Of a DNA stretch of 64,000 nt, positions 32,811 to 40,470 are shown one piece after another (position 1 is the stretch's first letter; every line of letters begins with the position of its first letter). The stretch spans positions 1 through 64,000 of the forward strand of contig JASLZX010000004.1 of NCBI GenBank assembly GCA_030754655.1. The letters run 5' to 3'. The stretch is from UBA8886 sp002731655 (GTDB taxonomy: Archaea; Thermoplasmatota; Poseidoniia; MGIII; CG-Epi1). A program made the translations under genes and the position numbers. The notes beneath the pieces were generated by a model, which saw only the letters and a list, made by a program, of their open reading frames with translations, was not told where the DNA came from and did no database searches.

Positions 32811-34073
32811 TTAGATGAAAATTGTCGCCGGATGTTCCAGCATCTGCTTCAGCGTCTGCATCATCCGGGCGCCGTCATAGCCGTCGACGACGCGGTGGTC
32901 GAACGACCCCGAGAGATTCATCATGCGCCGCACGACGATGTTGCCGTCGCGCACGACCGCTCGCTCCTCGGCCTTGTGGACGCCGATAATCGCTACCTCA
33001 GGGTGGTTGATAATCGGCGTTGCACCCAGCCCTCCCAGCGCGCCCAGGCTGGTGATGGTAATCGTCGAGCCCGAAAGTTCTTCGGTCGTGGCGGTCTTCT
33101 CGCGCGCCGCTTGCGAGACGCGCCGCATTTCATTGGCGCAGTCCCAGACGTCGCGCGCCTCGGCGTGCCGCACCACCGGCACCATCAGCCCGCCTTCGGT
33201 CTGCGTCGCGATGCCAGCGTGCAGCGCCTCGTGCTGGACGACGACGTTACGCTCGTCATCGTAGAGCGCGTTGCAGCCCGGGTGTTGCTGGAGCGTCCGT
33301 ACCAGCGCCTGCATCAGGAACGGCAGGTAGGTCAGCTTCGGCTGTTCGCTGCTGCGCGTCGCGTTCAGATGCTGGCGCAGCGATTCCAGTTCGGTAATGT
33401 CAATCTCCTCAAGATAACTGAAGTGCGGAATGCGCGACTTCGACGCAGCCATCTTAGCGGCAATCTTGCGCCGTAGCCCGATAACCGGGATTTCGGTCGT
33501 GCCGGTCCGTTTCTGTCCGCGCTGGCCCCCCATCAGGCGACCTCCCGATTGCAGGAATGCATCCAGGTCATCGTGCGAGATTCGCCCCACCGGCCCGCTG
33601 CCAGGCACTCCCGCCAGCTCGACGCCCGCCTCGCGCGCCCTCCGCCGCACCGCTGGCGACGCGAGCGGCCGCTTGCCCGTCGCGGTCGGTGCGGCCGCCG
33701 CCGGGGGCGCCGCAGGTGTGGGCGCAGGGGGCGCTGCCGGTGCTGGAGTGGGAGCCGGCGTGTCGGCTGGCGCGGGTTCAGGGGCCGGCTCGGGTTCGGG
33801 AGTGGCTTCTGGTTCCGGTTCCCCGCCCTTGCCTTCGACGTCGAATACAATCAACTCGGCGCCAACCGGGACCATGTCGCCCGGTTTGCCGGTCGTCGAG
33901 AGCACTTTGCCGCTGACGGGCGACGGAATCGCGACGGTTGCCTTGTCAGTCATTAAATCCACAAGCGGCTGGTCCTCGGCGACCGTCTCGCCCTTCTTGA
34001 CTTTCCACTCGACAATCTCGCCTTCGACGATGCCTTCGCCGACATCCGGCAGCTTGAATACGTACTTGCCCAT
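32811..34073 (-). CDS. 2-oxoacid dehydrogenase E2 (dihydrolipoyl acyltransferase)
   Basis: 420 residues. An N-terminal lipoyl domain carries the lipoylated lysine in DLMTDKATVAIPSPVSGKV. A Pro/Ala/Glu-rich linker (about residues 85-140) follows. Next is a peripheral-subunit-binding domain (LASPAVRRRAREAGVELAGV) and a catalytic core with the active-site histidine and aspartate in GSFDHRVVDGYDGARMM. MGKYVFKLPDVGEG at 34073 is taken as the start because it lies directly after the E1 beta stop and is where E2 proteins begin. Resembles branched-chain or pyruvate dehydrogenase E2. Confidence 0.95.
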   Translation of the reverse strand: MGKYVFKLPDVGEGIVEGEIVEWKVKKGETVAEDQPLVDLMTDKATVAIPSPVSGKVLSTTGKPGDMVPVGAELIVFDVEGKGGEPEPEATPEPEPAPEPAPADTPAPTPAPAAPPAPTPAAPPAAAAPTATGKRPLASPAVRRRAREAGVELAGVPGSGPVGRISHDDLDAFLQSGGRLMGGQRGQKRTGTTEIPVIGLRRKIAAKMAASKSRIPHFSYLEEIDITELESLRQHLNATRSSEQPKLTYLPFLMQALVRTLQQHPGCNALYDDERNVVVQHEALHAGIATQTEGGLMVPVVRHAEARDVWDCANEMRRVSQAAREKTATTEELSGSTITITSLGALGGLGATPIINHPEVAIIGVHKAEERAVVRDGNIVVRRMMNLSGSFDHRVVDGYDGARMMQTLKQMLEHPATIFI

Positions 34074-34074
34074 T

Positions 34075-35091
34075 TCAGTTATTCTCCATCGTTCGCGCAA
34101 TCGCTTCCATCACTCGCTCCTGGCTGGGGAAGTACTCCCATTCCAGCGTGTGGGGAAAAGGAGTGTCCCACCCCGTGACGCGCTCGACTGGCGCTTCCAG
34201 CTGCCAGAAACACTCCTCCATGATTTGCGCCGCTAGCTCACCCCCGTAGCCGCTCGTGCGCGGCGCCTCGTGGACCACCACGCAGCGCCCGGTCTTCTGA
34301 ACGCTGGCGACAATCGCCTCCAGGTCGAGTGGCAGCAGCGAGCGCAGGTCGATGACCTCGCAGCTCGTAGGGCTGCGCGCTGCGGCCGCTTGCGCGACGT
34401 GCACCATTGTGCCCCACGCTAGTAGCGTCACGTCATCGCCCGGGGCGACGACCTTCGCCTCGCCGAGCGGGATGCGGTAGTAATCCTCGGGGACTTCGCC
34501 GCCGGGGTGGGTGTCCCACTTCTTCGCAGCGGCGGCGTGGTCGCCGTCGAACGGTCCGCTGTAGAGCCGCTTCGGCTCGAAGAAAATAACCGGGTCGTCG
34601 TCCTCGACCGCTGTCGTCAGCAGCCCCTTGGCGTCGTAGGGATTCGAGACGACGACTACCTTCAGCCCCGGGGTGTGGGTGAAGTATACTTCCGGGCTTT
34701 GGGAGTGGTAGTGGCCGCCGCGGATGCCGCCCCCGCACGGCGTGCGGAAGGTGACCGGTGCCCAGTATTCGCCACCCGAGCGGTAGCGCAGCTTCGCCAG
34801 CTCGTTGGTAATCTGGTCGAAGGCGGGGAAAATGTAGTCGGAAAACTGGATTTCGGCGACCGGACGCAGCCCGTTGATGCCCATGCCGATGGCGATGGAC
34901 GCGATACCGCCTTCGGATAGTGGGGTGTCGAAGACGCGGTGTAGTCCGTGCTTAGCCTGAAGGCCGTCGGTGCAGCGGAAAACACCGCCGAAGTAGCCGA
35001 CGTCCTCGCCGAAAATCACGACGTTATCGTCGCGCTCGAGCAATGTGTCGAGCGCGCTGTTGACTGCCTGGACGATATTCATCTGCGCCAT
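34075..35091 (-). CDS. 2-oxoacid dehydrogenase E1 component, beta subunit
   Basis: 338 residues; with E1 alpha forms the thiamine-diphosphate decarboxylase of the complex. The conserved IFGEDVGYFGGVFRCTDGL, RVFDTPLSEGGIASIAIGM and FFEPKRLYSGP match branched-chain E1 beta more closely than pyruvate E1 beta. Transketolase C-terminal region EVIDLRSLLPLDLEAIVASV follows. The ATG overlaps the E1 alpha TGA (TGATG). Confidence 0.94.
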   Translation of the reverse strand: MAQMNIVQAVNSALDTLLERDDNVVIFGEDVGYFGGVFRCTDGLQAKHGLHRVFDTPLSEGGIASIAIGMGINGLRPVAEIQFSDYIFPAFDQITNELAKLRYRSGGEYWAPVTFRTPCGGGIRGGHYHSQSPEVYFTHTPGLKVVVVSNPYDAKGLLTTAVEDDDPVIFFEPKRLYSGPFDGDHAAAAKKWDTHPGGEVPEDYYRIPLGEAKVVAPGDDVTLLAWGTMVHVAQAAAARSPTSCEVIDLRSLLPLDLEAIVASVQKTGRCVVVHEAPRTSGYGGELAAQIMEECFWQLEAPVERVTGWDTPFPHTLEWEYFPSQERVMEAIARTMENN

Positions 35092-36314
35092 CAGACCCCC
35101 AGCTGCTGTCGCTGCTTGCGCAGGTGCGGCAGTTCGTTTTTATAGACGTCTTCGAAAAGCGTGCTCGCCGGTGGATACGGTCCCGCATCGAGCGTGCCGT
35201 ATTCCTCCGCCTTCTTGTAGGACTTGACGACCAGTTTGTCAAGCTCCTTTTCGAGCGCCTTGTGGCGCTTGTTGTCCCACTCGCCGATTGCCTTGAGATG
35301 GGCCTTCAGCCGCTCGACGGGGTCGCCCAGCGGCCACGACTCCCACTCATTTTTCGGCCGGTAGCGCGTCGGGTCATCGCTGGTCGAGTGTGCCTCGCCG
35401 CGGTAGGTCAGGACCTCGATGAAGGTCGCGCCGAGCCCCTGCCGCGCGCGCTCGGCGGCCCACTGCGTCACGCCGTAGAGCGCGAGAAAGTCGTTGCCGT
35501 CGACGCGAATCGACGGCAAGTCGTAGGCGATGCCGCGTGCCGCGAAGGTGGCGCCGCCGGTCGAGATATTCATGTGGGTCGAGATGGCCCACTGGTTGTT
35601 GACCACGTTCAGGATTACCGGCGCACGGTAGACTGCGGCGAAGTTGATGGCGTAGTGGAAATCGCCCTCAGCGGCGGTGCCGTCGCCCAACCACGAGATG
35701 GCGATGCTATCCTCGCCGCGGTAGGCAAACGCCATCGCGGCGCCGACCGCCTGCGGGAATTGCGTTCCCACCGGTGATGAAATCGAGACGAAATTGCCCT
35801 CGCGCCAGGTGTAGTGTACCGGCATCTGCCGCCCCTTAGCGTTGTCGCGCTGATTCGAGATGCAGTGACACATCATGTCGACCAGATCACGCCCGCGCAC
35901 CAGCTGCAGCCCCGGCTGGCGATAGCTCGGGAACAGGATGTCGTCGTCGCGCAGCGCCATGCCTTGCGCAATTGCGACCGCCTCCTCGCCGAGCGACTTC
36001 ATGTAGAACGAGAGCTTGCCGGTGCGCTGCAGCGTCTGCATGCGGTCGTCGTAGATGCGCAGTAGCAGCATGTGGCGCAGCCCGGTGCGCAATGCCTCTG
36101 CATCGAGTTTGGGGTTCCAGTCGCCGACAGCGCGATGCTTGTCGTCGAGCACGCGCACCAGCGAGAACGCCAGCTCGCGCATGTCGGCCGCGTCGCCGTC
36201 GACCGGCGGCCGCGTCGCCTCGCCTGCCTTGGGCAGCTTGAGCTGGCTGAAGTCGGGCTGTTCGCCCGGCCGCGCCGGCGGTTCTGGTACATGCAGCGTA
36301 CGCTTGCGGCTCAC
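35091..36314 (-). CDS. 2-oxoacid dehydrogenase E1 component, alpha subunit (branched-chain type)
   Basis: 407 residues. The thiamine-diphosphate motif is SWLGDGTAAEGDFHYAIN...VVNN. SFYMKSLGEEAVAIAQGMAL and RQPGLQLVRGRDLVDMMC are typical of branched-chain E1 alpha, as is TYRGEAHSTSDDPTRYRP. A poorly conserved N-terminal extension of about 60 residues is present. The substrate may be branched-chain 2-oxoacids or pyruvate and needs testing. Its start overlaps the lipA stop (ATGA). Confidence 0.94.
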   Translation of the reverse strand: MSRKRTLHVPEPPARPGEQPDFSQLKLPKAGEATRPPVDGDAADMRELAFSLVRVLDDKHRAVGDWNPKLDAEALRTGLRHMLLLRIYDDRMQTLQRTGKLSFYMKSLGEEAVAIAQGMALRDDDILFPSYRQPGLQLVRGRDLVDMMCHCISNQRDNAKGRQMPVHYTWREGNFVSISSPVGTQFPQAVGAAMAFAYRGEDSIAISWLGDGTAAEGDFHYAINFAAVYRAPVILNVVNNQWAISTHMNISTGGATFAARGIAYDLPSIRVDGNDFLALYGVTQWAAERARQGLGATFIEVLTYRGEAHSTSDDPTRYRPKNEWESWPLGDPVERLKAHLKAIGEWDNKRHKALEKELDKLVVKSYKKAEEYGTLDAGPYPPASTLFEDVYKNELPHLRKQRQQLGV

Positions 36315-37237
36315 GCAACCACCTGTAGCCCCGCCGCGCCCTGCGCCGTGGTCAGTAGCGACTCGGCGCGGTAGGAGGAGCGCACCAGCGGCCCCGACGC
36401 AATCGCGCGGAAGCCCAGCTCGCGGGCGGTGCGCGCCAGTGCGTCAAACCGCTTGGGTGTCACGAACTCGCGGATGGGGTGGTAACCCGGTCCCGGCGCG
36501 AGGTATTGCCCGAGCGTCAGCAGTTCCACGCCAACGTCGCGCAGCGCGCTGAACGTGTCGTGAATTTCAGCCTTGGTCTCGCCCAGCCCGAGCATGATGC
36601 TCGACTTGGTCACCAGCTCCGGGCGCAATTCCTTCGCCGCCGCGAGGATGCGCAGCGACTGCGCAAAGCTGGCGCGCGGGTCGCGCACCTCGGGCGTCAG
36701 CCGTTCGACGGTCTCGACGTTGTGCGCGAAGACTTGCAACGGCGCTCCGTTGAGGAGCGCCGCCAGCGCCGCTTCGTTGCCAGCGAGGTCGCTGCATAGC
36801 AGCTCCAGCCCCACATCGGGGAGCCGTGCGTGGACTGCGTCGAGGCAGGCGCGGTAGTGGGTTACGCCGTCGTCGGGCAGGTCGTCGCGGTTGACGACCG
36901 TAATTACCGCGTAGCTAAGCCCCATCGCGGCGACGGCGTCCGCCAGCTGCTGTGGCTCCGCCGGGTCGGGCGCGGCCGGCGCGCGCATCGTCTCGACTGC
37001 GCAGAAGCGGCAGCCGCGGGTGCACTCCCGGCCGGCGACCATGAAGGTAGCGGTGCCGCGCCCCCAGCACTCGTGGAGGTTGGGGCAGTGCGCTTCCTCG
37101 CAGACGGTGTGCAGCGCGTTGCCGGCGACCGCACCGGTCGTCGCGCGGTAGCGCTCCAGCGCCGCGCCGGTCGGCAACTCGACGCGGAACCATTCGGGCA
37201 GCCTCGTTCGTGCGTGCGTAGACAAGCGAGCCGGCAT
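36311..37237 (-). CDS. lipA: Lipoyl synthase LipA
   Basis: 308-residue radical-SAM enzyme that inserts two sulfurs into octanoyl-lipoyl domains. The auxiliary cluster motif CEEAHCPNLHECWGRG, the radical-SAM cluster CTRGCRFCAV, and the C-terminal RSSYRAE serine motif are all present. First gene of the operon. ATG 37237 gives a standard product, but an ATTAAA box at 37249-37254 lies only 14 bases away; the TTG at 37225 is 26 bases from it and may be the true leaderless start (MSTHARTRLPEW). Confidence 0.95.
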   Translation of the reverse strand: MPARLSTHARTRLPEWFRVELPTGAALERYRATTGAVAGNALHTVCEEAHCPNLHECWGRGTATFMVAGRECTRGCRFCAVETMRAPAAPDPAEPQQLADAVAAMGLSYAVITVVNRDDLPDDGVTHYRACLDAVHARLPDVGLELLCSDLAGNEAALAALLNGAPLQVFAHNVETVERLTPEVRDPRASFAQSLRILAAAKELRPELVTKSSIMLGLGETKAEIHDTFSALRDVGVELLTLGQYLAPGPGYHPIREFVTPKRFDALARTARELGFRAIASGPLVRSSYRAESLLTTAQGAAGLQVVA

Positions 37238-37248
37238 CAGTCGTGCGG

Positions 37249-37254
37249 TTTAAT
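37249..37254 (-). promoter_or_regulatory. TATA-like box of the lipoate/2-oxoacid dehydrogenase operon
   Basis: ATTAAA on the minus strand, 26 bases before an in-frame TTG at 37225. Apparent single promoter for six overlapping genes. Confidence 0.5.
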
Positions 37255-37304
37255 GCTAATGGCTGTGCAGACTGCACCAATCATGGAGAGTACCCAGTTC
37301 GTGG

Positions 37305-38717
37305 TCAGTGGCGCCACATAGGTAGAACAGCGTCGTAGCCCGCGAGCGGGACGCCTGTCAGCGCGGCAGCCTCCTGGTCGAGCGCGCGCAGCTGCTCCGG
37401 CCCCAGCTCGCTGGCGCTGCCGGCGCCGAGCGCACCCATCGCGTGCGCGAGCTGGTCGCCCAGCTTGCCGAGCCGGTTCAGCGTGATCTTGCTGGTCAGC
37501 ACGACCCCGGCGGCGCCCAATGCCAGCATTTTGAGCACGTCGTCCGCCGATGCCCAGGGCATCTCTGCCAGCACCGGCAGCCCGCTGCCACGCGCCGCGG
37601 AGAGCGCCGCCTCGAGTGGGACGGTGCCCGGCGTCAAGATAACGCCGTCGGACGCCGCGGTGCGCAACGCGCCCATGTCGCCGCTAAGGTCGCCCGCGGG
37701 GAGCCGTACCAGCACCGGCACACGGTCGCGCGCCCCCTGTCGCACCAGCTCGACCACCTGTACCAGGTCGTCAGGCCGTTCCATGTCGAGCCGCCGCGGC
37801 AGCCTCCCGGTGCAAAGGTCGATGACTGCCAGGTTGCATTTGTCGAAACTGGGCGCTTTCGCGCCGACCGCCCACGTCGCCTCTTGCGGCGCGTGGTCGC
37901 CCTGCCACAGCAGTGGAATCGTCAGGTTCAGCGGCTCACCAGTCCCGGGGCCGAGCACCAGTCCGGGGTTGACGCGGTCGAGCCCGGGTCGACGTGGCCG
38001 TCGCTTCAGCACCGCCGGCACCAGCCGCAACCGCGACAGCAGCTCTGGCACTTCCTCGCGCTCCGGTCGCGGCGGTGCGGCGACCGCACCGCCGCTGACG
38101 CTCTGGAACTCGAGCCCGTGCGGGTCGATGCCGTGCTCCTGCAGCAGCCGCTGCACCGCCTTGCGCTCGGCGGGTGCGGCGGGCTTGGCGCCCCCGTCAG
38201 GCGGTGTGAAGTTGCCGGCGATGAACAGCTTGCCGCCCGCCATGTAGCGCGCCACGTCGCCGCCGACGTCGCCCGCCACTACGACGGTGCCGCCCTGCAT
38301 CCCGGCGCCGAGCCCCCCCTCGACGTCGCCCGCGACCAGCAGCTCGCCGTCGAGCATCCCCGCCGCAGCGCCGCCCCGTACCGAGCCCTGCACCACCAGC
38401 GTCCCGCCCGCTAGCCCGTGGCCGGCGCCGCTGCCGGCGGAGCCGTTGACGATGATTTCGCCACTGCGCATCGAGTTGCCGGTGAAACGCCCCGCGCCGC
38501 CGTTGAGTATTAGCTGCGCGCCGTGGTTCAGTCCACCGAAGTTGTCGCCACCAGTGCCGTCGAACGTTGCCGTCTTGCCCCGGGGGAAGCCGACCGCGAT
38601 GCACGCCAGCGGCTCGAGCCGCTTGGCGGCGACGGTGTCGCTCTCCGCCAGCCGCTCCAGCAGCCGCGAATTAATGTCGCCCGGTGTCGGGTCCCAGACC
38701 TCCTCCTCGTCCGCCAT
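37305..38717 (-). CDS. GXGXG-domain protein with C-terminal glutamate-synthase-like barrel
   Basis: 470 residues. Residues about 45-190 form a right-handed GXGXG beta-helix (GGDNFGGLNHGAQLILNGGA, SAGSGAGHGLAGGTLVVQGS, GAGMQGGTVVVAGDVGG) as in the C-terminal domain of glutamate synthase and FwdC. The C-terminal half (VNPGLVLGPGTGEPLNLTIP, MLALGAAGVVLTSKITLNRL) resembles the FMN/TIM-barrel domain of glutamate synthase but is short and lacks its iron-sulfur cysteines. Domain order is the reverse of classical GltB. ATG 38717 lies 24 bases after TAAATA at 38738-38743; the long open extension overlaps GGPP synthase. Function uncertain. Confidence 0.7.
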   Translation of the reverse strand: MADEEEVWDPTPGDINSRLLERLAESDTVAAKRLEPLACIAVGFPRGKTATFDGTGGDNFGGLNHGAQLILNGGAGRFTGNSMRSGEIIVNGSAGSGAGHGLAGGTLVVQGSVRGGAAAGMLDGELLVAGDVEGGLGAGMQGGTVVVAGDVGGDVARYMAGGKLFIAGNFTPPDGGAKPAAPAERKAVQRLLQEHGIDPHGLEFQSVSGGAVAAPPRPEREEVPELLSRLRLVPAVLKRRPRRPGLDRVNPGLVLGPGTGEPLNLTIPLLWQGDHAPQEATWAVGAKAPSFDKCNLAVIDLCTGRLPRRLDMERPDDLVQVVELVRQGARDRVPVLVRLPAGDLSGDMGALRTAASDGVILTPGTVPLEAALSAARGSGLPVLAEMPWASADDVLKMLALGAAGVVLTSKITLNRLGKLGDQLAHAMGALGAGSASELGPEQLRALDQEAAALTGVPLAGYDAVLPMWRH

Positions 38718-38737
38718 CACCACGGCATCTGCGGTGG

Positions 38738-38743
38738 TATTTA
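38738..38743 (-). promoter_or_regulatory. TATA box of GXGXG-protein gene
   Basis: TAAATA on the minus strand, centred about 24 bases before ATG 38717, in the 31-base gap after GGPP synthase. Confidence 0.65.
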
Positions 38744-38748
38744 GGTGG

Positions 38749-39732
38749 TTAGTGTCCCCGTGTGACCATGTATTCGAGCAGCGCCTCGAACAGCTGCCGC
38801 GGCTCGCCTTGCGGGTATTTCGCCAGCGTGTCGCGGATGCCCTGTAAGTAGCTGTTCGCCCGCTCGTAGCACGCCGCCAGCGCGCCGCTGCGCTCCATGA
38901 TGGCGACCGCCTCCGCCACGTCGGCGTCGCTGTTGTCGCCGCCATTAAGGATGGCGGCGAGCCGCGCGCGGTCGTCGGGCGCGGCGCGATCCAGGGCTTC
39001 GATGACGAGCAGCGTGCGCTTGCCCTGCCGGATGTCGGAGCCGGACGGCTTGCCGAGAGTTTCGGCGGGAGCGGTCGCGTCAAGGTAGTCATCCCATATC
39101 TGGAAGCCGAGCCCGACCTCTATCGCCATCTGCCGCAGCTCCAGCGCCTCGCGCGCATCGGCACCACCGATGCGCGCGCCGCCGAACGCGGCTGAACCAA
39201 ACAAAATTGAGGTCTTCAGCCGCACCATCTCTAGGTATTCGGCCGGCGCGACCGTTTTCCGTTCTTCAAAGTCAAGGTCCATCTGTTGTCCCTCACCGAT
39301 TTCCCGCACGGTAATTGCCAGATGGCGCACCAGTTCGGCGCGCAGCGCATCGCTGCAATCGCTGTCGGTCACCATCTCGAACGCGTAGGCGAAGAGCGCG
39401 TCGCCAGCGTTAATCGCCGCCGCGACGCCGAACTCGGCGTGCGCTGACGCGACGCCGTGTCGCAGGTCGTCCTCGTCCATTACGTCGTCGTGAACCAGCG
39501 TAAAGTTGTGGACCGTTTCCAGCGCGGCGGCATACGGCACCGCCTTCGCCGAGTCGCCGCCGACCAGCTCGCACGCCAGCAGCGCCATCACCGGCCGCAG
39601 CCGCTTGCCGCCAGCAAGCGGGATATGCGCCATCGCGCGGTAAAGATTTTCAGGTGGGCGCACCAGCAGGTATTCGCGCAGCGCCGCCTCGACCGGCGCC
39701 GCTCGTGCGGTGAGCGTCGCCTTCAGCTCCAT
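38749..39732 (-). CDS. Geranylgeranyl diphosphate synthase-type polyprenyl synthase
   Basis: 327 residues, trans-isoprenyl diphosphate synthase making C20 (or similar) chains for archaeal ether lipids. The first aspartate-rich motif is LVHDDVMDEDDLRHG, the second is GFQIWDDYLDATA, and GGKRLRPVMALLA is the substrate-lysine/arginine region. MELKATLTARAAPVEAALRE at 39732 is the likely start, overlapping the IPP isomerase stop by about ten bases. Chain length cannot be fixed by eye. Confidence 0.92.
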   Translation of the reverse strand: MELKATLTARAAPVEAALREYLLVRPPENLYRAMAHIPLAGGKRLRPVMALLACELVGGDSAKAVPYAAALETVHNFTLVHDDVMDEDDLRHGVASAHAEFGVAAAINAGDALFAYAFEMVTDSDCSDALRAELVRHLAITVREIGEGQQMDLDFEERKTVAPAEYLEMVRLKTSILFGSAAFGGARIGGADAREALELRQMAIEVGLGFQIWDDYLDATAPAETLGKPSGSDIRQGKRTLLVIEALDRAAPDDRARLAAILNGGDNSDADVAEAVAIMERSGALAACYERANSYLQGIRDTLAKYPQGEPRQLFEALLEYMVTRGH

Positions 39733-40394
39733 GCGACCTCGCCCATGTCGTGAATCTCGCCGTCGGACATCCCCGCTAGGCCATCCAAGTCTGCCCACCA
39801 CGCCGGCAGCAGCCGCTCGGCAATCAGCCGGAACCACGGGCCGACGGGCTCGCTATCGAGCAGTTCGCGTAGCTCGGCCTCAGTCACCCAGCGCGCCTCG
39901 GCAATCTCGTTGGGGTTCGGCCGCGGCGTCACGTCCGCCCGCAGGCAGATGATGTGGTCCATTTCGTGCTCGACCCATTCCGCGTCGGCGCGGGCGCGGT
40001 AGAGCATGCGCGTCATGAAGACCATCCGCTCTAGTGGCGTGTCCTTCGGGGGGACGCCCAGCTCCTGCTCCAGCTTGCGCTGCGCGGCGCGCTTGACGCC
40101 GAGCGCATCGCGCTCTTCCAGCTCCGCTGCGCGGTGCAGTGGATGGCTGCAGCAGCTGTTGGCCCAGACGCCGGGAAAGGTGATTTTCCCCGGCGACCGT
40201 TGCTGGAGCAGCAAGCGGCCACGCGAGTCGAAAATCAGCAGGCTGAAGGCGCGGTGCAGCTGCCCCGCTCCGTGGTGGCACTCGACCTTGCTCGCACCGC
40301 CCAGCACCGTGTCGCGCTCGTCGACGAGGATGCACTCTTCGGACATCAGCGCGACCTGTTCTGCGTCGTGCCCCGCGAGCGGCTCCGTCTCCAT
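39723..40394 (-). CDS. idi: Isopentenyl-diphosphate delta-isomerase, type I
   Basis: 223-residue Nudix-fold type I isomerase that interconverts IPP and DMAPP. The catalytic cysteine is in GVWANSCCSHPLHRAAELEE and the catalytic glutamate in EWVEHEMDHIICL; HRAFSLLIFDSRGRLLLQQR is typical. Many archaea instead use the FMN-dependent type II enzyme, so this is a bacterial/eukaryotic-like choice. ATG at 40394, 25 bases after a TTTATA box. It forms an operon with GGPP synthase. Confidence 0.94.
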   Translation of the reverse strand: METEPLAGHDAEQVALMSEECILVDERDTVLGGASKVECHHGAGQLHRAFSLLIFDSRGRLLLQQRSPGKITFPGVWANSCCSHPLHRAAELEERDALGVKRAAQRKLEQELGVPPKDTPLERMVFMTRMLYRARADAEWVEHEMDHIICLRADVTPRPNPNEIAEARWVTEAELRELLDSEPVGPWFRLIAERLLPAWWADLDGLAGMSDGEIHDMGEVAWS

Positions 40395-40416
40395 GCTGTC
40401 CGGCAGGTGGCACCGC

Positions 40417-40422
40417 TATAAA
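40417..40422 (-). promoter_or_regulatory. TATA box of idi-GGPPS operon
   Basis: TTTATA on the minus strand, centred 25 bases before ATG 40394. The divergent ALDH gene has its own TATAAT at 40444-40449. Confidence 0.7.
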
Positions 40423-40443
40423 GGCAGTCGGCGGCCCAACCGC

Positions 40444-40449
40444 TATAAT
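40444..40449 (+). promoter_or_regulatory. TATA box of ALDH7 gene
   Basis: TATAAT centred about 25 bases before ATG 40471. Confidence 0.7.
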
Positions 40450-40470
40450 GCAGTCGCGAATGCGCCGTGC

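Noticed and set aside
31294..32814. 506-codon plus-strand open frame
   Set aside because: Antisense to dihydrolipoamide dehydrogenase and lipB; the predicted protein has no recognisable motif.
38718..39092. Extended N-terminus of the GXGXG protein
   Set aside because: Low-complexity Ser/Arg sequence antisense-like to the coding frame of GGPP synthase; TAAATA at 38738-38743 supports ATG 38717.
40006..40470. Extended N-terminus of the ALDH gene
   Set aside because: The extension crosses the divergent idi gene and both promoters; ATG 40471 sits at leaderless spacing and begins family-like sequence.
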